The notes under the pieces are model-generated. The model saw nothing but the letters and a program-made list of their open reading frames with translations, searched no databases and was not told the origin of the DNA. From positions 1,086,365-1,150,364 of the forward strand of contig VZQC01008777.1 in the NCBI GenBank assembly GCA_009823505.1: a stretch of 64,000 nucleotides of DNA, read 5' to 3'. This document shows, piece after piece, positions 22,384-31,940 of the stretch. Position 1 is the first letter of the stretch, and each line of letters opens with the position of its first letter. Origin of the DNA: Rhizomys pruinosus (Eukaryota > Chordata > Mammalia > Rodentia > Spalacidae). The position numbers and the translations under genes are program-made.

Positions 22384-24645
22384 TACCACACAACCAGAAT
22401 AAATATTTCTCATGGAGAGGGATGCATAGTAAAAAGAACAACAACAGAAAGATGCATACAGAAAATGGACTGAAATGGTGAATTGGAAAGGGGGGATGGT
22501 GGGAGGGGACACGGGTGTATATTCGATTAAGGATTTTAATTGACGTGAGCTCAGCAAGTACCCAGTTTCGCCTAGACACTGCCTACAGGACACATGGTGT
22601 TTATGGACTTAGTAAAAGTAAATATGTGTATATTAAACAACATTGGTTTACAGAATCTGATAAAAATGGTAAGCATCTGAGTTAAATGGAGATAAATTTC
22701 GCTGTTGCCCACATTCGCTTTACATAAATCTGTAGAGCAATAACTTTGGGATTGACACATACAAATGTTTTCTATAATTTCCTGGTTGTACAGTATCACC
22801 TTGTAGTATTCTCTTTAAGATGATTTGAAAACGTAAAAATTAAGTTTGCTTCCCAAGTTACATATATTATTCCCCAAAACAACATGGGTGAATTTGATGA
22901 AATCTGTGCCTTGATCCACCCTATAGTTATGTATAATACAACTGTCTTCTGGAGACTCATACGCTAAAAAAAAGGGGGGGATACAGAAAGACATGAAACC
23001 TTTTCATCAAACCCTTGCAATTCACAATCTTAAACTAACTCTGGAAAAGATTTGTTTGTTCCAACAGGACAAAACGTCACCAACTTAACGGCTGAGAAAG
23101 AAAGATACAGGTTTGCATTGAGTAGGATGTGTACCAAAAGTGGCGGAAAGGCTGACCGCTGAACATTGAAAGGAAGAAAAGCCTCAGATTTGCCATTAAA
23201 CATCGAACCCTCTGTGGATCCTACATGGTAACAACTAGTTATAATGAGTCCTAATGAAAACTTACCTTCTAGGTGCCACAAAGTTCTGATATGAGAGACT
23301 TTCTTGCCTTCCCCCCCATAGAACAACGGAGAAATATGACAATGATGAGGTCATTCCCAACTGTACAATTGGAGAACAACTATTGTAGAGGTAACCTTTT
23401 ATAAACGGTAAAACTGCTTTTTTAATTGACTAAAGACAGGGGAACTGTGGAAGGGATTACTCTCTGTTCAGAACCAAATAAAACTAAAGTCTCCTAGGCT
23501 TGCACTCAGGCAAAATCTATTAATACAGAGCTCTGACATCAACCAATGGATTGTTCTACCAGGTGGATGTTGGCCAGGGGATCCAAGCCCCACAAAAGGT
23601 AAGGGCTCCTTGCCTCTAAGTTGGGATACCTGCAGGAGGAGAGGCAATAAGACCTGCTGCCGAAGACCTGATGTTAACATGGGAGGGATGTATTGAGACT
23701 GCACATGCAAAGTGTACAGATGGCCTCTGGAATGCCAGAGAGTGTTACCAAAGGCCACTAAACCAATAAAGCAAATACGGGTCTCCCTGAGTCAAGCAAG
23801 ACTCCACTGTCAGCACCAGCTACACCTCACTGCCTGGAAATATGTGCAGCAGAGGCAGCATTGGCCTGTATATCCCAAATCTAATTGGCTATTGACTCTC
23901 TTCTTGGAGAAATAACCCATGGCTGATGCCACAAGCTTACATCCTCTACACAGGTTATGGAGATGTTATAAGCCACAGTAAGACCCTGGTCATATTTAAC
24001 AGGGGGAAAAATGTAATTCATGGATTAACATATTCAAACATGTGTCTCGTCTAAAGTAACCTACCATAACTATTAGTGTCTTAAATACCTATATATCTAA
24101 TTGCTTGTGTCCATTAGTAGGGATCGAAAGGTTATCCTGACAAACCTGTCAGCCCATGAAAGGAACAGCCAGAATTGACCAGAGTCCAAGTCAACAGCCA
24201 CAGAGAGAGTGGACTGTTTTACCTCTCATCCACCTGTGCCCTTTCTAAGCAGCTAGGGAACAACCTGCGGAAGAGGGGGCCTGTGGTAGAATGTAAGGCT
24301 GCGATTGGGTGAATGGTGAAACTACAGCAATGTAGTCTGGACACTCATTTGATCAACTTGATAACAAACAACCTGTCACCCCCCACTGGATGGGGGGGAC
24401 GTCAGGGTTGGGCACAACAGCCTGCAGATTGGTTTTGCATGAAGGATGCTTGTACTCATGGATTATCAACTTATAGCTAAAAATGAAAAAAAAACTGAGA
24501 GAGATGCAGGACAGTTATGGCGGAATGCATGATCTGGATGGGTGGGGGTGGGGGGGGGAGGGAAAGGGAATAAGCCTGAACTGAATTGGAAAAAATGTAT
24601 GAAATGCCAACAAAGCATTCAATAAAAACTAAATTAAAAAAAAAT
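22384..24645 (+). mobile_element. Long L1 3'-UTR (type alpha)
   Basis: It runs from the ORF2 stop to an A-rich end at about 24630-24652. The last ~150 bp are typical rodent L1 ('gcggaatgcatgatctgg', a G-rich run at 24540-24570, 'aatgtatgaaatgcc', AATAAA near 24621). The central ~1.9 kb is unusual in length; parts of it recur at 1-270 and 1661-2245. Frames of 60-98 codons on both strands show nothing recognisable. An older separate element captured inside the 3'-UTR cannot be excluded. Confidence 0.65.
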
Positions 24646-24652
24646 AATAATA

Positions 24653-24825
24653 ACGCGTGACACGAATGGTAAATCAACAAAGAAAGTTTGCCAAGAGTAT
24701 TTTGTTATGAATGGAATTCACCATCACTGGTTTCTAGTCTCTGTATCCAAATTATTGCCAGCTTCATTGTGATCAATAGTAAGAAATTAAGAAAAGGGAT
24801 TTTTTAAATAAACGTTTTCTCAAGA
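24653..24825 (+). mobile_element. Probable 3'-transduced segment carried by the L1
   Basis: After the L1 A-rich end there are about 175 bp of sequence not seen elsewhere in the window, then 'aaataaacg' (AATAAA at about 24807-24812), an A-rich tail (24825-24838) and only then the right duplication. This is the structure expected when transcription reads past the L1 poly(A) signal and ends at a downstream one. Confidence 0.8.
24806..24812 (+). promoter_or_regulatory. Candidate poly(A) signal of the transduced transcript
   Basis: An AATAAA hexamer about 12-18 bases before the A-rich tail, the usual distance to a cleavage site. Confidence 0.7.
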
Positions 24826-24835
24826 GAAAAAAAGA

Positions 24836-24852
24836 AAAGAATCTACACTCTG
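24836..24852 (+). repeat. Right 17-bp target-site duplication of the large L1
   Basis: aaagaatctacactctg, identical to 16578-16594, placed directly after the A-rich tail. Confidence 0.95.
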
Positions 24853-25335
24853 TCTAAGCTGTGTTAAGAAATTTTTTGCTTAGGTATTACAACGAGAAAG
24901 TCAATTTAGGATAAAGGACTAAACAGATTATAGATCCTTTTCTTCTAAAACTTTTCACTTTTGATTCTTCTACCTCAGTTCTGTAAATCATTTTCATTAT
25001 GAAAATTTGTTAGAAAACATGCTTTGTAAATATATTATACATTTTAATTAACCATAATTTTTTTATTTCGTCCATCAACTTTAAATATAAAATTTAATAT
25101 TACATTTTGGCTTTTATATGATCTGACACAAAAGTATACTGACAAATAGCTTATCTTGATTGCTAAAAATATTTCCAAGCATGGCTGAAAATTAACTCCT
25201 TACAATCAAGTTTTACCTTTACAAATTTTAAAGGGTCTTGGGGCATTTTTTTTTTTAAATTTCTGTTTCAGAAAGTAAATGAGATTTAAGTCAAACATTT
25301 TGTTTGAACACTTTTTTAACGTTTTCTTTTTTTTT
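24853..25335. other. Unique AT-rich sequence, nothing recognised
   Basis: This continues the DNA that was split by the large L1 and contains several T runs. Confidence 0.55.
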
Positions 25336-25343
25336 CTTTTGGA

Positions 25344-25470
25344 CAGTTCCCTATGGTCCCAGCTGGCCTGGAACTCACTCTTATAGACCAGCTGGCCTTG
25401 AACTCACAGAGATCCACCTGCCTCTGCCTCCCAAGTGCTAGGATTAAAGGCGTGCACCACCATGCCTGGT
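25344..25470 (-). mobile_element. B1 SINE
   Basis: Reverse complement of B1: 'cccagctggcctggaactca', 'cagagatccacctgcctctg', 'aaggcgtgcaccaccatgcc'. A few small deletions. It is joined directly to a B2 fragment. Confidence 0.92.
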
Positions 25471-25580
25471 TTAAAGCTGGTTCTTAGCCACCATGTGGGT
25501 CCTGGGAATGGAACCCCATCCTCTGCAAGAGAAGTCGGTGCTCTTAACTGCTGAGCCATCTCTCCAACCCCTATTTTTTT
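25471..25580 (-). mobile_element. B2 SINE head fragment
   Basis: Plus strand shows 'agccaccatgtgggtcctgg' and 'gctgagccatctctccaacc', then a poly-T run. Only the tRNA-like half is present. Confidence 0.85.
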
Positions 25581-25989
25581 TTTTTTTATTAGTAAATAAA
25601 AAGAGTTTGTATGTATTACTTGTATTTTTAATTCATTAAATATATATGAATTCTTCAATCTCAAGTACATTTCCTAGAAAAGAATGAACATTTGGGTATA
25701 ATTAAAGGAAATACAATGTTTTATTATTGAAAAAAAAAAAAACAAATCACAAGTTCACAGAGGTATATATAAAATCTCACATAAAAATGACATTGAATTC
25801 ATGGATCGAATATATAGCTTTCATTCGCTTTGTCTTTATGGGCTCCTCATACACAGATTCAAATAACTGTGCACGTAACATATATGGAAAAAGATGTGCA
25901 TTGAATATACACGGATTTTTCTTTTGTCATTTTTTGATACTCAATATAATATAAATTTTATGTAACATATGCATTGTATTATACTTTAT

Positions 25990-26285
25990 AGGTACCTAGA
26001 GATGACAACGTGCATAGTCATATGGAAATTTCACTTTGGTATTGTTTTCCATAGTAGTTGGATTAATTTCCAGTTATGCCAGCAGTGAATGAATATTCTC
26101 TGCATCCTCTCCAACATTTGCTGCTTGATTTTTATTTCTTTATGGTAGAAATTCTGACTGAGGTGATTTGACTTTATCTGAAAGCTAAAGATTGTGAACA
26201 GTTTTTCATGTATTGACTGGTCATTTGTACTTCTTCATATGAAGTGTTTAGTTATTTGCCAATGTATAGATGGAATTATTTGCTC
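25990..26285 (-). pseudogene. L1 ORF2 fragment, degenerate
   Basis: The minus strand carries the ORF2 C-terminal text. On the plus strand it shows 'tccatagtagttggattaat', 'ccagcagtgaatgaatattc' and 'catcctctccaacatttgct', the reverse complement of the 'ACWRGCGE..TLHHCWW' region. Old and diverged. It continues after a SINE insertion. Confidence 0.8.
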
Positions 26286-26287
26286 CT

Positions 26288-26525
26288 TTATTGTTCAAGC
26301 TTTTCAAAGATTCATTTCACCTCTATGCGTATGAGTGCTTGTCTTCATGTATCTATGCGTAGCACATGGCTAGTGCTCACAGAGGCCAGAAGACAGCACT
26401 GGATTACATGGGACTGGAGGTACAAATGACTGTGAGCTACTAACTCTATGGGTACTGGTACAGACCTGGGTCATCTGTAAGAGCAGCAAATGCTCTTAGC
26501 TGCTTAACCATTGCTCCACCTCTCT
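26288..26525 (-). mobile_element. Older B2/B3-type SINE nested in L1
   Basis: Plus strand shows 'cacagaggccagaagacagc', 'taagagcagcaaatgctctt' and 'accattgctccacctctc'. CpGs are gone. The L1 text continues on both sides. Confidence 0.75.
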
Positions 26526-26735
26526 GTTATTTAATTTTATTTTTAGGTCTTTATGTATTCTGGTTAATTTAGCATCCTGTCTTATGAATAGTTGACAAAG
26601 CTTTTCTTCATTTTATAGGCTGTTTCTTTTCCACATTCTTTCCTTTGCTATACAGCTTTCTAGTATAAAGTAATCCCATTTGTCAATTATCGCTACTATT
26701 TCCTAAGATATTTTAGTCCTTTTTAGAAAGTCAAT
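26526..26735 (-). pseudogene. L1 ORF2 fragment, continuation
   Basis: Reverse-complement ORF2 text upstream of the C-terminal part, typical 'cccatttgtcaattatcgct' and 'ctttatgtattctggttaat'. Very diverged. Confidence 0.65.
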
Positions 26736-26736
26736 G

Positions 26737-26840
26737 TGGCCAGGCAAGGTGGCACACACCTTTAAATGCACCACTAGGGATGCAGAGATAGCCAAATCTC
26801 TGTGAGATGGGGGCCACCTGGGGGGAGTTACCGGGAAATC
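26737..26840 (+). mobile_element. Diverged B1 SINE nested in L1
   Basis: Starts 'ggccaggcaaggtggcacac' and runs to 'tctgtgagatgggggccacc'; the second half is degenerate and passes into the (AG)n tract. Confidence 0.8.
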
Positions 26841-26841
26841 T

Positions 26842-26843
<2 letters not shown>

Positions 26844-26911
<68 letters not shown>
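26844..26911. repeat. (AG)n microsatellite, about 34 units
   Basis: Pure purine tract on the plus strand, immediately after the B1 body, so it probably grew from the SINE tail. Frames on both strands here (poly Glu-Arg or poly Leu-Ser) are artefacts. Confidence 0.98.
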
Positions 26912-26917
<6 letters not shown>

Positions 26918-27012
26918 GAAAGGAAGGAAGGGAAAGAAACAAAGAAAGAAACAAAGTAACAAAGAAAGAAACAAAGTAACAAAGAAAGAAACAAAGTAAC
27001 AAAGAAAGAAAA
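26912..27012. repeat. Purine-rich (AAGG)n and 20-bp minisatellite
   Basis: After a short AAGG run, the unit aaagaaagaaacaaagtaac repeats about three and a half times. Confidence 0.92.
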
Positions 27013-27019
27013 AGGTCGT

Positions 27020-27425
27020 TGCCTATTCTTAGATTCTGAAATGTTTCCCGTTTTGCTCTAACACTTTCAAAGTTCTAGGTTTTATATTCAATATTTGATT
27101 TATTTTGGAGTTCACTTAAAGAAAGGAATCTAATCTGAATTTTCTGTAACCAAATTACCAGTTTACCCAGCACCTATCACTAAACAAGCTAGGATTTTTC
27201 CATTATAATTCTCTGGACCTTTTATGAAGAATCAAATGCAGGATCTTATACCTGGATTTTTTTATTCAGTTGTATTGGTATGGATGTCTGTTTTTATCCT
27301 GGTATCATAGTTTGAAATCAGAAACTATGATACTACTTTTTGCTCTGGAATTTTCTTTTAATTCTCAGACTCTGATTTCATAATTTCCAACTATACCACT
27401 TTTTTACTATATATTGAAGAAGATT
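27020..27425 (-). pseudogene. L1 ORF2 fragment, reverse transcriptase side
   Basis: Minus-strand L1 text continues ('tcaatatttgatttattttg', 'gtttacccagcacctatcac' on the plus strand), old and full of changes. A short perfect hairpin sits inside at 27302-27333. Confidence 0.65.
27302..27333. repeat. Perfect hairpin, 12-bp arms
   Basis: Arms gtatcatagttt and aaactatgatac around the 8-base loop gaaatcag. Confidence 0.9.
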
Positions 27426-27426
27426 G

Positions 27427-27600
27427 GGGCTGGAGGGATTACTCAGCAGTTAAGAACACTGACTAATATTGGCAGAGGACCTTCTATTCCTAACATCAGT
27501 TCCAGGGGAATCTTCTGAGCTCCATGGGTATTACAGGATACCAGTCCACTTACATACATGCAAGCAAAACACTCATACACATAAAATTTTTAAAAAGATG
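27427..27600 (+). mobile_element. Older B2-type SINE
   Basis: Head 'ggggctggagggattactca', body 'cagttccaggggaatcttct', tail with 'catacatgcaagcaaaacac'. Some internal deletions. Confidence 0.85.
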
Positions 27601-27604
27601 AAAA

Positions 27605-27890
27605 GAAAAAGATCAAACTCAGTACAGAGATACCTCTATACCCCACATTTATAACGGCACTATTCACAATATCTATGTTATGTAAATAGCCTAAGTTAGC
27701 ATCAAAAAATACCTGGACCAAAATAATTTCTCTCCCTCCCCCCCCCCCTCTCTCTGTGGCTGGGAGTGCGTGCATGCATGTGCATAATATGGAGTTTTAT
27801 TTCATAGTAATGTCACTTGCAAGAAAATGGATGAACCTGGAAGTCATCAAGAAAAATGAATTATGTCAAACTTAGAAGGTTAGTTGTTAT
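27605..27890 (+). pseudogene. L1 ORF2 C-terminal fragment
   Basis: Plus-strand text corresponds to the end of ORF2 ('gcactattcacaatatctat', 'tggagttttatttcatagta', 'aaaatggatgaacctgg'). A C-rich and CT-rich patch at 27728-27760 interrupts it. It lies in the opposite orientation to the L1 pieces at 26.0-27.4 kb. Confidence 0.75.
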
Positions 27891-27993
27891 ATGTTTTTTT
27901 TTATTTGTTTGTTTCCAGGGCCAAAAAGACAAACAAACAAACACAAAACACACAAATAACAAGTTGAAGAGGGACGTTTAGGATAGGGACAGG

Positions 27994-28240
27994 GGGGCTG
28001 GCAGAGATGGCCTAGCGGGGTTAAGAGCCTGACTGCTCTTGCAGAGGACCCACAATGGCACGGAAACCGTCTGTAACTCCAATTCCAGGGAATTGCCAGT
28101 TCCAGGGGAATCTGACACCCTTTCTGACCTCCCTCGGCAATTGCACACATGGTACACAGACTACATGCAGATAATCATCATAATCACTAAATACATCAAA
28201 AAATAAATAAATAAATAAATAAATAAATTTTAAAAGTAAA
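27994..28240 (+). mobile_element. B2 SINE with small indels
   Basis: Head 'ggggctggcagagatggcct', central duplicated block, A-rich tail with (AAAT)n. It carries several one- or two-base insertions (for instance in 'agcggggttaag') and a deletion over the B-box region. Confidence 0.9.
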
Positions 28241-28315
28241 AAAACAAAGGAATATGGCAGGTCTAAAAAAAAACCGCCCCCCCCCCTAAGGACTAAGGAA
28301 AGGCACTGTGGTGGG

Positions 28316-28335
28316 GGTGGTGGTGGTGGTGGTGT
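28316..28335. repeat. (TGG)n repeat
   Basis: Six to seven TGG units after a C run at 28276-28287. Confidence 0.85.
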
Positions 28336-28379
28336 ATTATAATGATTCATAAGGAAATGTCACAATGAGCTAGGCTTAT

Positions 28380-28517
28380 TAATACCTGGCCTGTAATCTC
28401 ATTATATGTTGAGACTATTGAATAAAGATGGCTCGTTTTTAAGATCAGCCTGAGCTACACAGTAAGAGTTTGTGTATACTTTTGCGCTCCTGCTGTGAAA
28501 AAAAAAAAAAAAAAAAA
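28380..28517 (+). mobile_element. Degenerate B1-like SINE with A tail
   Basis: Weak B1 signals: 'ggcctgtaatctc', 'agatcagcctgagctacaca' and a 20-base A tail at 28498-28517. Only the second half is convincing. Confidence 0.5.
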
Positions 28518-28524
28518 CAGTAAT

Positions 28525-28990
28525 CAAAACCAACTTGGGGAGGAAAGGGTTTATTTCATCTCAGCTTACAATTCATTGTGGAGGGGAGCCAAGGCAGGAG
28601 CTCAGGGCAGGAGGTAAATAGACACCATTAAGGGGTTGCAGCTTACTGGCTTTTCCCTTTTTTTTTCCGGATTCCCTGGAACTGGAGTTAAAGATGGTTC
28701 TAGCCACCATGTGGGTGCTGGGATCAAACCCAGGTTCTCTGCAAGAGCAGTCAGTGCTCTTAACCACTGAGCCATCTCTCCAACCCCCTCAGCCTGCTTT
28801 CTTACCCAGCTCAGGACCATGTACACCAGAAATGGCACCACCTACAGCAGGCTGAGCACTCCCACATCACTCACCAATCAAGAAAATGCCTTGTGACATG
28901 TCCACAGGGCAGTCTCATAGATGTACTTCTGTAAATGAGGTTTCCTCTTCTCAGGTCTGTCAAGTTGACAACTGATGCTATCCAGCACAC
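28525..28990 (-). mobile_element. Unclassified rodent interspersed repeat, LTR-like, split by a B2
   Basis: The text 'gaggaaagggtttatttcat', 'cagcttactggc', 'ctcagcctgctttctta', 'aagaaaatgccttgtgacat' and 'tgtcaagttgacaact' matches a dispersed repeat that I recall as common in mouse intergenic DNA. I cannot name the family with certainty, nor be sure of the strand. A B2 splits it at about 28655-28790. Confidence 0.5.
28655..28790 (-). mobile_element. B2 SINE fragment nested in an older repeat
   Basis: Plus strand shows 'attccctggaactggagtta', 'ccaccatgtgggtgctggga' and 'gagccatctctccaacccc'. The distal third is missing. Confidence 0.9.
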
Positions 28991-28999
28991 CCTATCTCA

Positions 29000-30340
29000 A
29001 ACACACACACATAATTAATATATGCTAAAAGTGAAGTGTATATGTTATCCTCAAATACTTTAATGTCTTTTGTAAAATACTTAATTATCAGTCATTTTAT
29101 ATTTCTGAGGCATCAGGGGAGTTTACTTGTGAAACAATCTCTTAAAGATGCTGAGGTCATGCATCAGTTTATCTGAGAATGTTGACTTCTTCTTCCTTAA
29201 CAAATTCAATGTCATTTTGTTTTGTCCTTTCTAAATGAGCAATTTTTCAGCCTTAATAGATGTTTTTAATTTATCACTTAGCAAATGACCATTCACTCCA
29301 TGTAAATACTATGCACTGTAGAGGGTATGAGTATCTTATATCCGAAAAGTCTAAATAGAACATTGGTTTTGGAAATCCATTTATTTCTAATTATTGCAAA
29401 AACAGAATACATAATTGTCATGTTGAATGTATTAATATATTTTTAACATTCTCTAGAAAAATCATTTAAATTGGGTTTATATATATTCATATATAGTGTG
29501 TTTTGTATATATTTCTAGTTGTACAAAAATTGCTTCATAGAAAAAAATTGCTTCATAGATTTTTTTTGTCAAATGCTGAATAAAATTGCCTATCTTTAAG
29601 GCATATTTTTGTTGCTGTATTAAGTGTGAAGTCTTTGGAACTTGAATTCATGTTCTACTTTAAAAATATTCAGGGACTTTATTTCAAAAACAATCTTTAG
29701 ATTCCAGGGTTTAACTCAAATCAGGTTCTTTTTCTACAAAATGAGGAAAATTATGAGTTACTATGCACTCTCGTGGGCCTCTTATTTGCTTAAGTGAGAG
29801 TTTCTCTGTGAAGTAGCTGGCAGAGTTCTTAAACACATGTAATGTGTTCATTTAACCTTTTCTAGCTATAATCAGTGTTATTATCAATTTTATCCAATTG
29901 AAGTGGATGCATGCTTATCCTTCTTGACTATATAAGTGACTGTACTCCTATATGAATTTGTAGATTTGAAGTACTCTTTTTGTGGTGAGTTCAGCTTTCT
30001 CTTAGGGGGCCACTACAGAATTCATCAATATATTTTCACAAAGAGTAATCATTTTTTAATTGTTCCCCACTAATCAACAAGTATTTAGCAATATTCATCT
30101 TCTATCTAGTGGCTACCATATAAAAATAGATAAAGATCCATTGGGGGAAATATCAGGAATATAAAGCATGAATGATGACTATTTCTAAAAAAAAAATTAA
30201 TTTTGGCTGAATTGATGACTAGGTCATCAATTGACTAGGTCTATGTATGACTAGGTCATACATAGACCTCTATGAAATGAGCTATCAGACAAAGTCTAAA
30301 CATCACTCCTTGAAATGTTGATGCACTATTTTAGTGATGC
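29000..30340. other. Unique AT-rich sequence with two palindromes near its end
   Basis: No gene or repeat was recognised apart from a short tandem duplication at about 29525-29559 ('ttgcttcatag' twice, 20 bp apart) and the palindromes at 30211-30269, listed separately. Confidence 0.55.
30211..30269. repeat. Two consecutive perfect palindromes with one shared core
   Basis: The first has 9-bp arms attgatgac / gtcatcaat (30211-30231). The second has 15-bp arms aggtctatgtatgac / gtcatacatagacct (30237-30269). Both have TAG as the loop, and the core gactaggtc occurs three times. Confidence 0.93.
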
Positions 30341-30344
30341 AACA

Positions 30345-30470
30345 TGTTTAGTGTTTTTCTGTCCATGCCACCATGCCTCCCTGCCTTGATGGACACTGAT
30401 TCCTCTGCAACTGGAAGCTCAAACAAGCTCTTCCTTCTTTGTTTTATCACAACAACAGAAAAGTGATACA
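30345..30470 (+). mobile_element. 5' LTR remnant of a MaLR-like element
   Basis: The last ~120 bp of an LTR, ending 'gttttatcacaacaacagaa' and 'gtgatacag'. The same end occurs at 32180-32212. Its 5' part is missing or too diverged. Confidence 0.65.
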
Positions 30471-31270
30471 GAGGTTAATACTGAGGGTGGGGTGCTGGCT
30501 GTGAGAAAACTGACCAAGTGGGTTTGGGGAGGAATGTGGAACACTTTGGAGGCCTAGAGATTTGCATGTAAACTAAGGAAAGAGTACCACATCCAACTAA
30601 GCAGACAAGTGAAAGGAAATGCCTGAAGGGTTTTCTAGTCCTAGAAAACCACAGCATAGAAAAGCTGCTGGTAATGTGAATGAAGCAGTCCGGACTCCAC
30701 TCCAGGTCAGCAGCCAAACTTGGCAGTGTTGTTTACCAGTGTTGGTACTGGCTTTAAAAGCATGGAAAATACTGGATTGGAAGGGTCATGTTTCCTCTTC
30801 CAGAGTTTCAGAAAGCCCCAAGGTCAGGCAGTATGCAGCAGGGACATCCCTGCATAATGAAGACCTTGACCATCCAAGAGGCCCTAAAAGGCCATTGTGT
30901 GAATTTGTGAAGGCGAAGCTTGGTTGGCAGTAGAGACCCTAAGAAAAGATGCTAGAGCCATGAGACTTCTGCAAGGAAAGCTGCATACAGGGAGTGATAC
31001 CAGCCCAAGACAGGAAAGCTGTAGACTCTAAACCTTGGAAGTGCTTCGGAAGTAAAGTCCCAAAACTCTGACTTGGAGCTACTGGATTTGGTGTTTGCTC
31101 TGCTGGTTTTCAGTCTTTTTTGGTCCTGTCTTTCCCCAGTTTGTACTCAATCCCCCCTGTTGGAATGCAAATATGTACTCAGTTCCATTGTGTTTTAGAA
31201 GAATGTAATTTGTCTTTTGAGTTTACAGGGGCTTAAAATTAAGAGAATTGCCTTGAGTCCCAGAAGACAC

Positions 31271-31301
31271 TCTGGATATTTATTTATTTATTTATTTTTA
31301 A
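31271..31301. repeat. (TTTA)n run at the edge of an L1 insertion
   Basis: About five TTTA or TTTT units directly before the reverse L1 tail. It may belong to the poly(A) end of that L1. Confidence 0.75.
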
Positions 31302-31305
31302 TGTT

Positions 31306-31860
31306 GACTTTTTTTTTTACATTTCTATTGAAGTTTTGTGCAATTCATACAACATTTCACAGTTCAATTTAGACTCATTCCCCTTTCCATGTCCCCCACC
31401 CCACCTGAGTTCATACATTTTGTCATACATATCTTGCATCTTTTTTTAGTCTTTTTTTCAGTCTATGCAGCAACTGTGTCATTATAGTGTGAATCCCTTA
31501 ATGGGATCTAGAATTAACCTACTACTTATTTTCAGACTTTGTAATTGTGGCATATGGGGGGAAGGTATATATGTATATTTTAGAGTAAGAAAAAATTAAA
31601 TGGGGAAAAATGTGAATTCCTAAACATGTGGAATTAACTTACAGTTCACTTTCAGACATCATAATTTTGGTATATTTGTGGCAAATATATATGCATATTT
31701 AAGAGCAATACATATTCGAGGGAACAACAACCAAAGGACTGGGTCAAAGAACTGACTGAATCAGTAAACTTCATCCCCAAACAATAAACCTCTATAGAAA
31801 AACTTTAAAAAGACTGAAGAAAAGATGCATGACATGTATAGTATTGAGACTGGTAAAGAT
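31306..31860 (-). mobile_element. L1 3'-UTR insertion with internal inversion
   Basis: 31306-31455 is the last ~150 bp of an L1 in reverse ('gaagttttgtgcaattcata', poly-T at left). 31465-31855 is the preceding part of an L1 3'-UTR in forward orientation ('gaatcccttaatgggatcta' to 'gaagaaaagatgcatgac'). The forward piece stops where the reverse piece starts in the source element, around 'gatgca'. This is the twin-priming pattern on the minus strand. No clear duplication was found. Confidence 0.75.
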
Positions 31861-31940
31861 TATGAGGACTTTAAAAAATGGACTAAATGCATTTTTCATT
31901 TTATAGGGTCATGAGCCTGTGGGTACCAAGGAATGGAAGG

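Larger units (their letters stand above)
16594..24835 (+). mobile_element. Complete L1 insertion with tandem 5' monomers and extra 3' DNA
   Basis: One integration event bounded by a perfect 17-bp duplication. In order: 5' monomers (16594-16931), tether and rest of 5'-UTR (to about 17200), ORF1 region (about 17206-18450), ORF2 region (about 18500-22383), long 3'-UTR (to about 24645), about 175 bp of non-L1 DNA ending in its own AATAAA and A-rich tail, and the right duplication. Length, CpG-rich monomers and perfect duplication argue for a recent insertion. However, both ORFs are broken many times, mostly by one-base indels, so no function can be assigned to the sequence as given. Confidence 0.9.
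30471..31940 (+). mobile_element. MaLR-like internal region, interrupted by an L1 piece
   Basis: It begins 'gaggttaatactgagggtgg', like the start of MaLR internal sequence, and near 31200-31260 has 'gagtttacaggggcttaaaa', as in the known 3' part. MaLR elements are non-autonomous relatives of ERV-L and code for no known protein; the frames at 30475-30933 are therefore unlikely to be genes, although the 104-codon plus frame at 30619-30933 is among the longest in this part. Cut at 31308-31855 by L1 DNA. Confidence 0.65.

Noticed and set aside
22384..24500. Endogenous retrovirus inserted in the L1 3'-UTR
   Set aside because: No paired LTRs, no gag/pol-like text and no short duplication found; the parts recurring elsewhere in the window behave like an L1 tail. 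It remains only a weak alternative.
26703..27002. Serine/leucine-rich frames of 87-99 codons
   Set aside because: They are translations of the (AG)n and purine-rich minisatellite.
30619..30933. 104-codon plus frame as a possible gene
   Set aside because: It lies in the internal region of a MaLR-like element, which codes for no known protein, and shows no domain.
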